A stretch of 64,000 nucleotides of DNA from Escallonia rubra. Taxonomy: Eukaryota; Streptophyta; Magnoliopsida; Escalloniales; Escalloniaceae. Shown piece after piece: positions 11,465 through 23,265 of this stretch. Below the pieces are notes generated by a model. The model did no database searches, was not told where the DNA came from, and was given only the letters and a program-made list of their open reading frames with translations. The translations under genes were made by a program, and so were the position numbers. Position 1 is the first letter of the stretch; each line of letters starts with the position of its first letter. Location: NCBI GenBank assembly GCA_033065855.1, contig JAVXUO010000974.1, positions 124,001-188,000 on the forward strand, written 5' to 3'.

Positions 11465-12525
11465 CATAAAGGAAGTAGTCTTCTTATATCCTTGTTTGTA
11501 CGGAACCTCCCTACTTTCTGACAGGAAATATAGAAGAGAAATCAAGTCTAATTTCATGTAATCTACCATTTCTATCTATATGCCTTCCTTAAGAAGCTTA
11601 TAGTTCTCTAAGATTTTCTATAGTTGTTTCTATGGTTTCTTATAGGGAGCGGGTGTGAAAATTCCTATTAATAAAACATAGCTCCCCCAAGAAATTCATT
11701 GATTCACCCAACTCAGACATTCACATTGATCTAGTTTATGCAGCTTTCAGTCGTCGACCCGGCTATTTTCAGTCAGTCAACGGTCAACCGCTCTATTTCT
11801 TATCTCTATCTCTATTACTTTCTTAAGTAGCTGATAGTGAGTTAAGGGTAGTCCTAGCTTAGAGTCGTTTTTGAGTCTTTGGGGATTACTAGCCTAAGGC
11901 AAAAAGTGGTTCAGAAGGTTGGGGCAAAACGAGTAGTTGGAGGCCAGATTCCAATTCCATATGGAGATCTAGACCTTCTTTCGTTAGACCCAGTTCAGTG
12001 AGATCAGAAAAAAGCTAGCAAGCCTTCATTCTTAGCATTCTTACAATATTTAAACAATACACTTTATAAAAATTGTATTCTTCCATTTTTATGACACTTC
12101 TTTTAGGTCTTCTTACATTGGGCGAGTAAGAAACTCTAGTGCACTGAGAACTACAGTGCCAGTAGCAAAGCGAAGTGCAGTAGTAGCTCTGAAGAACTAG
12201 TATGTGCCACACTAGTAGACTTCATTATAGTTTCTTATACTCAAGGCCTTACATTAAAACCGGCGAACATAGGCTTACGAGTCATCACATCCTATCTTAC
12301 TAAGGCTTCAGTAATTGAGTTTACCAGGCAATTACGTCCAATTTCATATAATCTACCATTTCTATCTATATGCCTTCCTTAAGAAGCTTACAATTCTGTA
12401 AGGAAGGCATAAAGATAGAAAGGATAGTTGAATAGAACTTCCCTTATCTATTTCCTAGCGAAAAGTAGGGAAGAAAAACTCCTAGTTTCGTACAAACAAG
12501 GATATAAGAAGAGGAAGAGTAGCTC
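11465..12525. repeat. Inverted repeat with hairpin, plus direct repeat
   Basis: The stretch 11465-11600 (ATATCCTTGTTTGTACGGAA, then CTATATGCCTTCCTTA) recurs in reverse complement at about 12395-12525 (TAAGGAAGGCAT, then GTACAAACAAGGATAT). In addition 11547-11607 recurs directly at 12337-12397. The direct copy abuts the inverted arm, forming a hairpin at 12362-12421 with about 20 bp per stem. The loop region 11610-12336 has no gene I can name. Confidence 0.65.
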
Positions 12526-13044
12526 CATTATTCACTATAAGTTAACTAAAAGAGAAAACATCAAACTCCAGAAGGAGAGCTCCTTTCATTTGTAATATGT
12601 GATGTTCGAAACTGCTGTTGTCCGATCCATCACTATTTCTCCTAAGTTGTTCTTGGAACTTCTATGTTACACTTCCTCTCCATATTTGATGGCGATTCAT
12701 GATGATGACCCTAGGACACATGGAAGAAAGAGGTTTTATAACTTATCATTTTTTGGAATTAGCAAGCATGCTCTTGTACAGCATAAGTCCTGAGGAGAGG
12801 TAAGGCGACTAGGAAAAGGAGGAAAAATAGGAGAACAACAGACCAGAAAACCAAGGTGAGGAAACATGCCCCTCTTTCCAACATTTTTCAAAGAAAGGAT
12901 GTCTCACAAAAGGACTGGCTTTTAAGAGAAAAGGTTAACAAAAAACAAACGAGAACCGGTCTGATCCCCTGACAGCAGTACAAGAAGGTGGACATTTACT
13001 CTGAAAGTCGGGTTGCTCTCGGTACTGCAGAGTAGCTGGATAGG
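12410..13044. repeat. Duplicated host block, copy B, left part
   Basis: Homologous to 3590-4236. It holds an open frame at 12599-12793 in which the homologous copy A region is disrupted, so I do not call a gene. It is split at 13045 by insertion B and resumes at 16638. Confidence 0.7.
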
Positions 13045-16000
13045 TGTAACATCCCGGAATTTCGGAGCTTTAACACCCGGACTTTTCCGGAGCGTTATCA
13101 CCCCGAACTCCCGGAGTGTTTAAAACAATCAATACTTAATAGCATAAAAACCTTCATTTCAAATAACTAACTATGAAAACCTATGTCAGAGCCTCTAATC
13201 ATTACAATTTCCTCAAATCAATTTAAATATAACCAAGAAGTTTACCCGCGCAGGGGTCTTAACAATCAATACTAAAATTTAATTCACTTCCTTACGCTCG
13301 CTCGGCTCTAATTCATATTCAGGTAACCTACTGCTGGCTGTCACCTGCGGAAAGGAAGTCAAAGGGGAGTGAGCTTTTGAGAGCCCAGTAAGGTCGCACA
13401 AAGATTTAAAAATAAGAAAACGATACGGACGATTTTTCATATAAAACTTTTGAAGAGTATTTTCAATGAAATACAACACTTAGACAAAGATGAACAAAAC
13501 GAACGATTTTACATTCAAGTCCAATAATAACTTTTTGAGGAATTTTGCTTTCGTTGAAATCACTACGATACGATATAAACATAGGGATGAGTATTCAACT
13601 CAATCCCTTAAATAATAGTCATTTAAAACACTTCGGATATAATAAAGCATGAATGGATAATATTCAAAACAGTTCAAGTGTAATAAAACATAAATAGGAA
13701 ACATTGAACATGAGCAGTACAGAAGCAAAGCCACCCCGGCAGTGCTCGATACACTTACATATGCATATGTACACTGACTAGTCCATCTAGGTACTAGTTA
13801 AACCCATCCAACAGACCATCCTTATAACGCCAACAATACAGACCATCCTTGTAGCTCCCAAGTTACTAACTCATGTCAACATTGAGAAACAATAAATAAA
13901 TTTCAAAACATTTTACGATAATTGGATCGATAAAACAGATGAGAATAAACAAAGAATTCCAATCGATCGCTAGAAGGTTCAAGTTAGGCTTTCATGGACA
14001 GTTTCAAAACATCTTTTATATCAGCATAAAATCGAATCAATTTAGTTTGTAAAACTGTTCTATAAGCATTTGAAAACAGAATGTCGAAATAGGGTTCGGA
14101 TAGAATTCCTTACCTCGGTCCAAGCTATGCGATGCTAGCAACCTCGATCAATATTTTCTGAATAAACCTAGATTCGCAATTTATTTGTTAGAACATAATG
14201 TGTGTCAAAATACGCTATAAACCCTAATATCAACTACCCACTGCGTACCCACTCTCTCCGAAATCGCGCACTCAAAACGGTTCTCGCACACGGCCAACTT
14301 GATCGAAAATCCTATACACTCCTTAACAGGTACCGACACTCTAGAATTTATAATAATTTACACTAAAACACTTTTATAGCTTAAAACATTATTAAAAGTC
14401 AAAATATGCATTTTCTGAATTTTTGAATATTTTCGAATTAAAATAATTTGTTTAAATACAATAAAAACCCAATAATAGCCATAATTACTTCCAGATGCAA
14501 AATAGTCCCATAAATTTTATATGAACTTTAAAATATATATAAAAATTATAGAAATTGAAATCAGAATTTAAAAGACACTGAAACTATTTCTTTATTTTTC
14601 GTTTTGCTAAACTCAATGCGATACAGCAAATGATAATAAATCAACTCGAAAATTTACCAAACTTTTACTGAGTCTTTCCTATATTATGAAAACATTACTA
14701 TAATTTTTCCGAGAACATTTTCAGGGTTTAAAGACTCCAAAAGAATTTTCCAAATCTGAAATTATAGAAAATACTATAAATTCATACAATCTCAGAAAAT
14801 TATAAAATTTTGTCAAAAATTCTAATATAGTCTATCGTACTATACTGTAAAGTTTCACGTGCTACTAATAACCGTACATTAGTTTTTGCACGTGTCGAAC
14901 TTAACGCTAATCCAATTTTCCGCTCCAAACTTCTCTTCGTCCTGTCCTTCCTTTTGATCTCTACCTGCTGGCCAAAACTCACTCTCTCACACACAGGTGT
15001 ACCCACGACAGGCTCCTTCCTATTCCTTCTTCTTGTCCCACTCACCCACCACACCAATTACACATTACCTCGCACACTACACACACTCACATGCTGCTAC
15101 ACTTCCTTTCTCTTCTCTTGCAAAAACCCATTTCATCTCTTACACACCCACATGTACACACTCTCACACTAAACACACCTAATCATTTACACACATATAT
15201 ACTCACACACATCAAAACCCATTACACGCGCACACACTACACATGATATGGCAGCCGTGTAGCACCCTTGCTCCCTCATTACTCACAAATGCAAACCACA
15301 CAGGCTACACACTAAAGACACGCACACTGTGTGCCTACACACACTGATACACCATGTTTCCGCACACACTTCACACGGCTATTTCCACCTACAGCCCATT
15401 TCATTTTCCTCTCATGCATTACCTGTATACCGACACTTGCTGGCACATATCATTCACCTTATATATAAACAATTCACCCGTCACACACTCACTAACACAC
15501 AATAACACTCGCATACACTGACCTATATATACACACCGCAGTTAACTCACACACACAACAACCCACAAACTCGCGACCCAGCTGCGCCCTTACACCCACT
15601 GATAACCCACGAACTCACGGCCATGGTGGCCATTGAACCCACTGCCTCATGCGGTGGTGTTCCTCCTGTTTGTTCAACCGTCCTCACTAACGGCACCCAT
15701 ACAAAATACATCATCCACTCCCTCATCTCTTTTCTTCACAACCCATATCCCACAACTCTAACCCACGCACAAATGTTTCCTCCACACAGCATTTACGGCA
15801 GCCACTTGTTTCCCTCTCTCATAACACCTACGAATAGACTCCAAGGCACACAACTTCCACACCCATGCGTCAAAAATGCCACATACTAAACTCACGGCAG
15901 ACCCATTAAACCAATCCTCACAGTTTACACGATCACACGTACATCCTACATAACGCATCACGGCGACATCGACTGCCCCACCGCAGTGACCCTTTTCTAT

Positions 16001-16637
16001 TCTTCTCCCACACAAAACTCTCACAAACCGAAACCATGTCAACACAGATCCAACCCATACGTAGATATAAATATACGTAACAGCCATAACTCTACACAAT
16101 TGTTTCGAATTTGCGGACTACGGCAGTTTTCAATATACGAAAGGAAAACTCTTCTGGGTTCTCTCACACCTCCCCCCTTAAGATGTAGCTATGTTAAATA
16201 TTAGAGAAGAAACGTTAAATATAAAAGCTTACCGAGAAATCAAGGCTAATCGCCGGGAAAAATCTTCTTGATCTCTTCCCTTGTCCCGTTCTCCTGCTCT
16301 CTAATCCTCTCTGCGTATTCTCTCTCTCTCTCGGTTGTGGCTGTGACGGCTGAAATGGAGCCCTTAGTCGGCTGCCACAACAATGTCTGATATATACATA
16401 TACACATAATGAAAACCCTAATTAAAAAAATGAAAAGAAACCCCACACGTTTGTTTGTCGCTAAAAATTGTCGATAAAATTTCAATTACGCTAATCGTCA
16501 CTAAGCACTTCGATCATTATCCCTTATAACTGTTAGCGTTAGATTATAATTAATGGTTTCTAAAATTGACAGAAATATTGCTCACCAATTCGTCGCTAAA
16601 GTTTGTAATTAGATCCGAAAAATATCGGGGTGTTACA
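13045..16637. mobile_element. Solo-LTR-like insertion B, 3.6 kb, TSD ATAGG
   Basis: The element starts TGTAACATCCCGGAATTTCG and ends ATATCGGGGTGTTACA, giving a 12-bp imperfect inverted repeat. ATAGG flanks it at 13040-13044 and 16638-16642. It is homologous throughout to 4237-7445. Copy A of the host block gives the unoccupied site. A promoter-like start of transcription was not identified. The right end carries GTCGCTAAA-type repeats reminiscent of CACTA subterminal repeats, but TG...CA ends and the 5-bp TSD favour an LTR. No gag or pol is inside, so it is non-autonomous. Confidence 0.78.
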
Positions 16638-16642
16638 ATAGG

Positions 16643-16935
16643 TACCCGGTGACTATCCCTGGGGTAAGAGCTTCAGAAGTAGCAATGCCTGAGTGAACAA
16701 GGTGGCTCCATATGGGAGAAATTATAGTCATTTTGGGGAGTCCTAGGGGAAAGAAATTCTTATTCCTTGGGACAAAACCAAATTTTAGAATTATTTGAGG
16801 CGCTCGTAACTCAAGAAGGTCAAGGCCTCACTCTATTCCTATGAAGGAATAGAGGCCTTGGAAAAGAAAAAGAAGTCTGCTAAAATTCTAGTATAAGAGC
16901 GATGTACAAACGTGAACCAAGCCTTACTCTATTCC
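16643..16935. repeat. Duplicated host block, copy B, right part
   Basis: Closely matches 7446-7735. It includes GTAAG at 16664-16668, the intact target used by insertion A in the other copy. Palindromic AAGGCCTCACTCTATTCC / GGAATAGAGGCCTT lies at about 16823-16860. Confidence 0.75.
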
Positions 16936-17082
16936 CATGAAGGAATAGCGGGCTTGGGCAGCGCTCAGCTCAAGTCAAGGCCTTGTTCCATTCTAACTAC
17001 GAAATAGCGGCCTTAAAGCTATTGGCTCGGAGCTCTTAGCGCAGAGCTCTTAGCTCGGAGAAGGACACTGAGTGATTCGCTC

Positions 17083-17330
17083 ACTTCCGACGAAATGTAT
17101 TCGTCGCCCTGCGGTCATCGGCGATGAATTTTATGATTGGTAAAAAAAAGTTGTTTCTTTTGACAAATTTGAAATTCGTCAAGAAATGTCTGGTCTTTGT
17201 TGATGAAGCCATGTTTGTTGGTTTTACTAACGTTGGTTGACAAAAATGTTCGTCGCTATTGCCAACATCCCTTGACGAAGTAATATTCGTCACTGGTCAT
17301 ACCTATTTTTGACAACTTGAAAGGTAAATT
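17083..17330. repeat. CACTA-type subterminal repeat region
   Basis: Repeated GACGAA / TTCGTC and TTCGTCGC words in both orientations (17088, 17118, 17166, 17250, 17275, 17286). This is a degenerate counterpart of the repeats at 24890-25065. I do not find a clean CACTA terminus on this side. Confidence 0.45.
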
Positions 17331-19431
17331 TTCATGTAGATATAACAATGAATTACTTCGTCATTAGACATAAGTATTTACTAAATAAAATAAAATTTAC
17401 AAAAAAGGTCCCAATTAAAAGCAAAAAACCTTTTTATGCCTGTAAACTTTTAATAACAATAATACCTTTGTGTTATACAAGCCACCATCCAAAACATCAT
17501 TCAAATCACAAACCACAACATATATCAGTTTTACTTTTAAAAAAAAAAAAGCAAAGATTCACGACTTTCTTCTTTGCCAACAACACATCTAAAATTATGC
17601 TACCATCTTTTGTTCTGACTTTCTTCACTCCAAGATTCTCTACTTAGAGAGTGTCTAAAAGGAATACACAAAGTCCAAACTTAGATTGACATCCTAAGCC
17701 AAAGAGGAAAAAAATAAAGCTAAGACCTTTCTACTGGCTGCACACTGCCATTATGGATTTTTACCCGAGCTTCATAATAAGCTGATTCCAAAGCAAGATA
17801 ATATAAAAAGTTGACAGATGTCTCAGAGGAGCGAACAAGTATTTGTCGACTAGCAAACCCAAATAGTTTCGGTTCATATATATATATATATATATAAGCA
17901 ATCAAATGACTAGTCCAACCAAATCAAAAATAATTGGTCTGCCTATAACTCAAGATGTCCATGTAAAACTACTGTTGACCAAAACAGCCATTTTGAAGAC
18001 AATCCATACAATTATACCATGCCTTCAAATGAAAGGTCCAAAACACAATTCAAAATAAGACTACTAACCATACTTACCTAGAAAAGGTCATCATGAATTA
18101 GAATTAGTTCAACCACCATGCATTTCTAAGCATACTCAACATGTTTGCCCCGTCAGCACTCATAACTTGCAACCTACAGAAACCAAGAAGTTTCAATTAT
18201 ACAAAAAGATGAAAACATAAATAAGTATATACTTTAATGGCAAGGGTATTCTAGAAAGGCATAGCCAACTACGAAAAAAAAATCAAGTAATGACCAAGCA
18301 AGCAAGACCTATGCATAAGCCAGAACTATGACCAAATTTCAAAACAAACGAAGTACGAGAAGACACCAAAGCAAGAAACTGATTTACCAATAGCAAGATG
18401 GCCAACACTTAACAATCACAAATTTTCATCTCAGAAAAACCACAAATAAAAAAAATAAGCGAATTCAACTGTGAAAGAAAGGTTATATTTGTACCAACAT
18501 CAATTGCAGAAGAACAAACTTTGGCTGCCAAAAATTTTCCATTGCAGAAAGCTTCCTCACGCAAAGTGCCTTGTACTCTTGCACCTCCTCTTCCAACACG
18601 ACATGACATTAGTGCAACACATTCCTGTCATTCATGGTTAACCAATAATTTTTTTGACAACAGGTTCTTAGAGGTGAAGGTGCTAGTTTAAGCATGAGGA
18701 GAGTCGAGAAAACAACACCACCAAGACTTCTCAAACCAAAATAAATACACAGCCAAAGCTACCAACAAAATAGATGAAGAAGCTTCAAACCAAAATAGTA
18801 ATAATGTTCCTCGCATGCCACAGAATTGCTTCTGCTATTCCACCTAATGAAGAAGGTTAATTACTCCATAGCCCTTACCTGCCAAATTAAAAACCACCTA
18901 TACTTACCTTATCCTACTTTTTACACTCTGTATATCTTATGCTCTCTAACGCATCACCACAATGCACAGTACAAGTTTACAATATTGACGTATCATCAAC
19001 ATTGCGCCAGTGATATCAAACATGAATTCTAACATCTTTAGAAAAACATATTTTTCGAATACCGGTTTTTGAATTGCAAGTATACAATATCGGTTCACAC
19101 TAAACTGGAAAATTATGAAATTCAACAAAAGAAGTGCAGGTATACAATATTGGCCTCACTCTTTCAAATAAATGGGAAAATCTAAAATGGCAATTTACAT
19201 GTGCTACATGATTTTGACTTAAACAATTATATGCTTTAATTAATGAATCAGAAGGCAAAAACAAAACATTCCAAACCCTTTTTCAACCACTAACTTCTTC
19301 TAGTTAATACAATCCACGTGAAATTTCCATTCATTTTTGGTATCAATGCTTTTGCTCGAAGGACAAAGTTTAAGAATGTTGGCCTTGTTCTTGAGATAAT
19401 AGGGGAATTTCCATAATTGTCACTATTTAGC
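17331..19431. other. Interior of the putative CACTA element, no intact gene
   Basis: AT-rich, with a (TA)n run at 17876-17896. On the minus strand 18615-18490 reads as an open, glutamate-rich segment (LEEEVQEYKALCVRKLSAME) before a GTACAAAT donor-like site. This may be a captured exon, but I cannot name the gene. The rest is non-coding as far as I can see. Confidence 0.35.
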
Positions 19432-19760
19432 TGTTGATATATGTCTTGTATTTATGTCCCACATCCGTTACTCAAAGAAGGTTGCAACTTGACCCTTAAT
19501 ATATAAGACATCTTGTCCCACGTTGGTTATCAAAGAGAAGATCACTGCTTGTATCTAGATATATGTAAGTTATCTTGTATTGTGTTTAAGGACAAAAGAG
19601 AAGAGTCCTTCTTTGAGTAGAAAAACAATTGAGAGATACACGTGAGGTAGTGTTGTAAATTTGACTTGTGCAAAGTAGATTTGAGTTCTCTCAGTTTTCT
19701 TGTGTTATCTTGTTTGGTTATCTTGTTCTATACATATTTATCTAGAGCGATTTCGTAACA
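19432..19760 (+). repeat. Copia 5' LTR
   Basis: Begins TGTTGATATATGTCTTG and ends GATTTCGTAACA, with TGTT/AACA inverted ends. A TATATAAG box lies at about 19499-19506. It is the same length as the 3' LTR. Confidence 0.92.
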
Positions 19761-19762
19761 AG

Positions 19763-19776
19763 AGGTATCAAGAGCA
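19763..19776 (+). promoter_or_regulatory. Copia primer-binding site
   Basis: AGGTATCAAGAGCA just inside the 5' LTR resembles the initiator-methionine tRNA primer site of plant copia elements, with one extra A within the core. Confidence 0.7.
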
Positions 19777-19826
19777 TTCTAGGTTTATTTCTTGGGAAAA
19801 ATTAAAATCGATTTGAGAGGATAAAT

Positions 19827-20654
19827 ATGTCGAACAACACGACCATGAAGTATGCATGTGAACAATTCGATGGAAAGACAAATTTTGGCATATGGCAGAG
19901 CACGGTGAAGGATATCCTTATGCAGCAAGGATTGCTCAAGCCTTTGCAGGGGAATAAGCCTAAGCCGATGGATCAGGACGATTGGAAGGAATTACAGGCT
20001 AAGGTTGTATCTACGATACGGTTGAATCTAGCTCCGAACGTTAAGTACCAGGTTTTGACAGAGACTTCTCAAACAGCTCTGTGGCAGAAATTGGAGAAGA
20101 TATATATGTCAAAATCTTTGTCAAATCGGTTATATCTGAAGAAAGATATGTACCGATTACGGATGGATGAAGGTTTAGATCTGGGTGACCATATATCAGA
20201 ATTTAACCGATTGGTGTCCCAATTGTCGAGTATAGATGTTAAACTCGAGGAGGAAGATCGGGCGATTTTGTTGTTATCTTCGCTTCCAAAATCATACGAG
20301 ACCTTAAAGACTATGTTGCTTATTGGGAAGACATTGCTTGTTGATGATGTTATGTCAGCTCTTATGGACTTGAGCAAAGTTAATGGTACGAGTTCAAGTA
20401 GTCAAGGCGAAGGTCTGGTGCTAAGATCTGAAAATAAGAATGGTCATGGAAGAGGCAGAGGTCGGTCAAGAAGCAGAAATTTAGGACATGGAAAGGACAT
20501 GTCTAAGTCTTGTGGAAAGCAGGACAAGTCTAGTATTGAATGCTGGTATTGTAAAGATTTTGGTCATATTGCAAGGAAGTGTCCAGAAAGGAAGGATAAG
20601 AAGAACGGAAAGAAACATGTGAACAATGTTAATGTTGCTGAAAAAGATGACTAA
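19827..20654 (+). pseudogene. Copia gag (UBN2 domain and zinc knuckle)
   Basis: 275 residues from ATG at 19827. The N-terminal two thirds carries the UBN2/gag-polypeptide fold signature (NFGIWQ near residue 20, then LYLKKDMYRLRM, LSSLPKSY). A basic glycine/arginine segment and a CX2CX4HX4C knuckle (CWYCKDFGHIARKC) follow near the C-terminus. Gag packages the element RNA in virus-like particles. The frame ends in TAA at 20652. Two extra bases at about 20663-20668 then shift the reading frame relative to the downstream protease, so this copy cannot make the usual Gag-Pol fusion. The Gag part itself is uninterrupted. Confidence 0.88.
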
Positions 20655-20677
20655 AGCAGCGATGGTGTGATCTCTAC

Positions 20678-21934
20678 TTGGTTTCCTCTGTTGAGCAGCA
20701 AGAAGGTAATCTTTTATCAGTTAGAGACAACAGTTTTTCTACGAAATGGTTTTTTGACTCTGCATGTTTGTTTCATATGTGCCCACATAAGGAATGGTTT
20801 GATTGTCTTACTCCATGTAACGGTGGTAGTGTGTTAATGGATAATGACGCTGTTTGTAAAGTCATGGGAATAGGTACCATTAAAATTAAAATGTTTGATG
20901 GGATTATGAGAACCCTAGGTGATGTAAGGTACATACCTGACTTGAAAAAGAATTTGATTTCCTTGGGCACACTCGATTCTATAGATTGCACTATATCTAT
21001 AAAAGGTGGAGTCATGAAAGTTAGAAAAGGTGCCATGGTGATAATGAAAGGTCAGAAAATTAAAAATTTGTATAAACTTGTAGGGAACATAGTTATAGGT
21101 AGAGCTTCAGTATCAATTCATGCATGTTCTAGCAATGATAACTCTGAGTTATGGCATAAACGGCTGGGACACTTGAGCGAGGGAGGTATGCTGGAACTTC
21201 ACAAATGCAAGTTGCTGCAGGGAATGAAATCATGCAAGCTGGACTTCTGCAAATTTTGTGTTTTTGGGAAGCAGAAACGAGTTAGTTTTAAAGCTGCTTC
21301 TCATACTAGTAAAGGGGTTCTGGACTATGTACATTCGGATATTTGGGAACCAATCAAGCATATCTCAAATAGGGGAGCTCGTTCCTTTGTTACATTTATA
21401 GATGATTTCTCAAGAAAGGTATGGGTGTACTTTATGAAGCATAAGTCTGAAGTTTTCAACGTGTTTAAGCAATGGAAGGCTAGAGTTGAAAATCAGACGG
21501 ATAAGAAGCTTAAGTACTTCAGATCAGATAATGGCATGGAATATAAGGATGATGAGTTTCTGCAGTTCTACAAGGATAAGGGTTTCATCACACACTTTTC
21601 AGTGAAGAGGACTCTAGAGCAGAATGAGGTTGCCAAAAGGATGAACAGAACCTTACTAGAGCGAGCTAGATGCGTGAGGTTGAATGCAGATTTGCCTAAG
21701 AGTTTCTGGGCTGAAGCTGTTAACACAGCTTATTTCTTGATCAACCGTTCTCCATCATCTGACATTAATCACCGAGTTCCCTGTGAGGTATGGTCTGGTA
21801 AACAAGTTAACTTTTCTACAATGAGAATTTTTTGTTGTCCTGCGCATGTTCACCTTCAGAATGAAGAACGATCCAAACTTGATCCTAAGTCAAAAGAATT
21901 TATATTCCTTGGTTATGAGGAAGGAGCAGCTTGA
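20678..21934 (+). pseudogene. Copia protease-integrase segment with mutated active sites
   Basis: An open frame without its own ATG start (TTG at 20678). Near its start is the retropepsin site as D-S-A (20756-20764), where the family has D-S/T-G. The GAG-pre-integrase zinc finger follows (LWHKRLGHLSEGG ... CKFCVFGKQ), then the integrase core with HSDIW and RSDNGMEY supplying two acidic residues. The third catalytic position, a glutamate in the family's A-E-R-M-N motif, is lysine here (codon 21635-21637). The frame ends at 21934 where the C-terminal integrase meets a deletion. Both enzymes are therefore expected to be inactive. Confidence 0.88.
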
Positions 21935-21990
21935 TGTGAAGACAGCTTTCCTCCAAACTTGATCCTAAGTCAAAAGAATTTATATTCCTT
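21872..21990 (+). other. Deletion scar with 39-bp duplication in copia pol
   Basis: A 39-bp stretch at 21872-21910 (integrase C-terminal part) is repeated exactly at 21952-21990. Between the copies lie the end of the integrase frame and a short RT piece reading LDVKTAF. The several hundred codons that normally separate these are missing. The second copy sits inside the RT, where the family has the segment after DVKTAFL. Confidence 0.85.
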
Positions 21991-22498
21991 CAGAATGCAG
22001 CAACCTAAGGGATTTATTGAGCCTGGGAAGAAGGACTATGTGTGCAAGTTGAAAAAGTCCTTATATGGTTTGAAGCAGTCTCCTCGGTAGTGGTACAAGC
22101 GATTCAACACATTCATGGTAACTCATGGTTACTCTCGCTGTGAGTATGATTGTTGTATGTATTATCGAGTCCTTGACGATGGTTCACTGTTGTTGCTTGC
22201 ATTATATGTGGATGGTATGTTGATTGCTGCGAAGAGTAAGTCTCATATTCTGCACTTGAAGAAATTGTTGAGCAGGGAGTTTGATATGAAGGATCTTGTT
22301 TCTACCAAGAAGATCCTTGGTATGGAGATTCATAGAGATCGAAAGGTAGGAAAGTTGTGGGTAACTCATAAATGTTATGTTGAAAAAGTACTGGAGAGGT
22401 TTAGTATGCTCAACGCTAAACCAGTTAGTACACCTTTGGGAGCTCATTTTCAGTTATCTTCATAACTTTGTCCTAGTATAGAAGAAGATGTTAAGTAT
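21991..22498 (+). pseudogene. Copia reverse transcriptase remnant
   Basis: The second half of an RVT_2 reverse transcriptase: QQPKGFIEPG, then LKKSLYGLKQSPR, a TAG stop at 22088-22090, then an open frame 22115-22465. The catalytic YVDD box reads YVDG (Gly codon 22214-22216), which removes one of the paired aspartates. A TAA at 22463 ends this part. The following RNase H is in the same frame, so the stops are point mutations and not shifts. Confidence 0.88.
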
Positions 22499-23209
22499 AT
22501 GTCTCGAGTACCATATGCAAATGCGGTTGGTTGTCTTATGTATGCCATGGTGTGTACCAGACCTGATATCTCACATGCAGTTAGTATGGTCAGCAGGTAT
22601 ATGGAAAATCTAGGAAATAAGCATTGGGATGCAGTGAAGTGGATCTTCCATTACCTAGCAGGTTCGACCAACTTTGGCATTGTGTTTGATCATGATGGAG
22701 CAAAAGGTGAGGTATCGGGCTTTATGGATTTTGATTATGCTGGGGAATTGGATTCCAGGAGGTCCACGACTAGATATATTTTTACATTCTATGGAGGGAC
22801 GATATGTTCGAATTCAGTGTTACAGTCTACTACAGCATTGTCAACTACGGAGGCAGAGTATATGGCATTGACAGAGGCAGCTAAGGAGGCATTATGGTTG
22901 AAGGGACTGGTAGAGGAGCTTGACATCAAACAGCGTGGTGTTTTGTTACAGTGTGATAGTCAGAGTGCAATGAATTTGGCAAAGAATCAGGTTTTCCATG
23001 CAAGGACCAAACATATTGATGTACGTTATCATAGGGTCTGGGAATGGATTAATTCTATACAGATTATAGTGCACAAGGTTCACACTAATGACAACGTAGC
23101 TGATATGCTCACTAAGACAGTCACAACAGAGAAATTCATCTTCTTTCTTGCTGAGTTCAAGGTGGAGTGCATTCCTACCTTTAAGGGGGATGCAAGGTGG
23201 AGTACCTGA
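22499..23209 (+). pseudogene. Copia RNase H domain
   Basis: 236 codons continuing the RT frame. CLMYAMVCTRPDI and HWDAVKWIFHYL form the connection. The Ty1-type RNase H follows, with MDFDYAGE, ALSTTEAEYMA, CDSQSAMNLA and ARTKHIDVRYH supplying its acidic residues and final His/Asp. ADMLTK near the end is the usual copia C-terminus. This is the best preserved part of pol. Confidence 0.85.
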
Positions 23210-23253
23210 AGGCATATTACACTTTTCTTATGGAGTGGTTTGTTAATACAAGC

Positions 23254-23265
23254 CAAGGTGGAGAT
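23254..23265 (+). promoter_or_regulatory. Copia polypurine tract
   Basis: CAAGGTGGAGAT directly before the 3' LTR is the expected purine-rich plus-strand primer site. Confidence 0.65.

Noticed and set aside
12599-12793. 64-codon frame in host block copy B, suspected old mitochondrial gene piece
   Set aside because: Disrupted in copy A and not matched to any protein I can recognise. Recorded only as part of the duplicated block.
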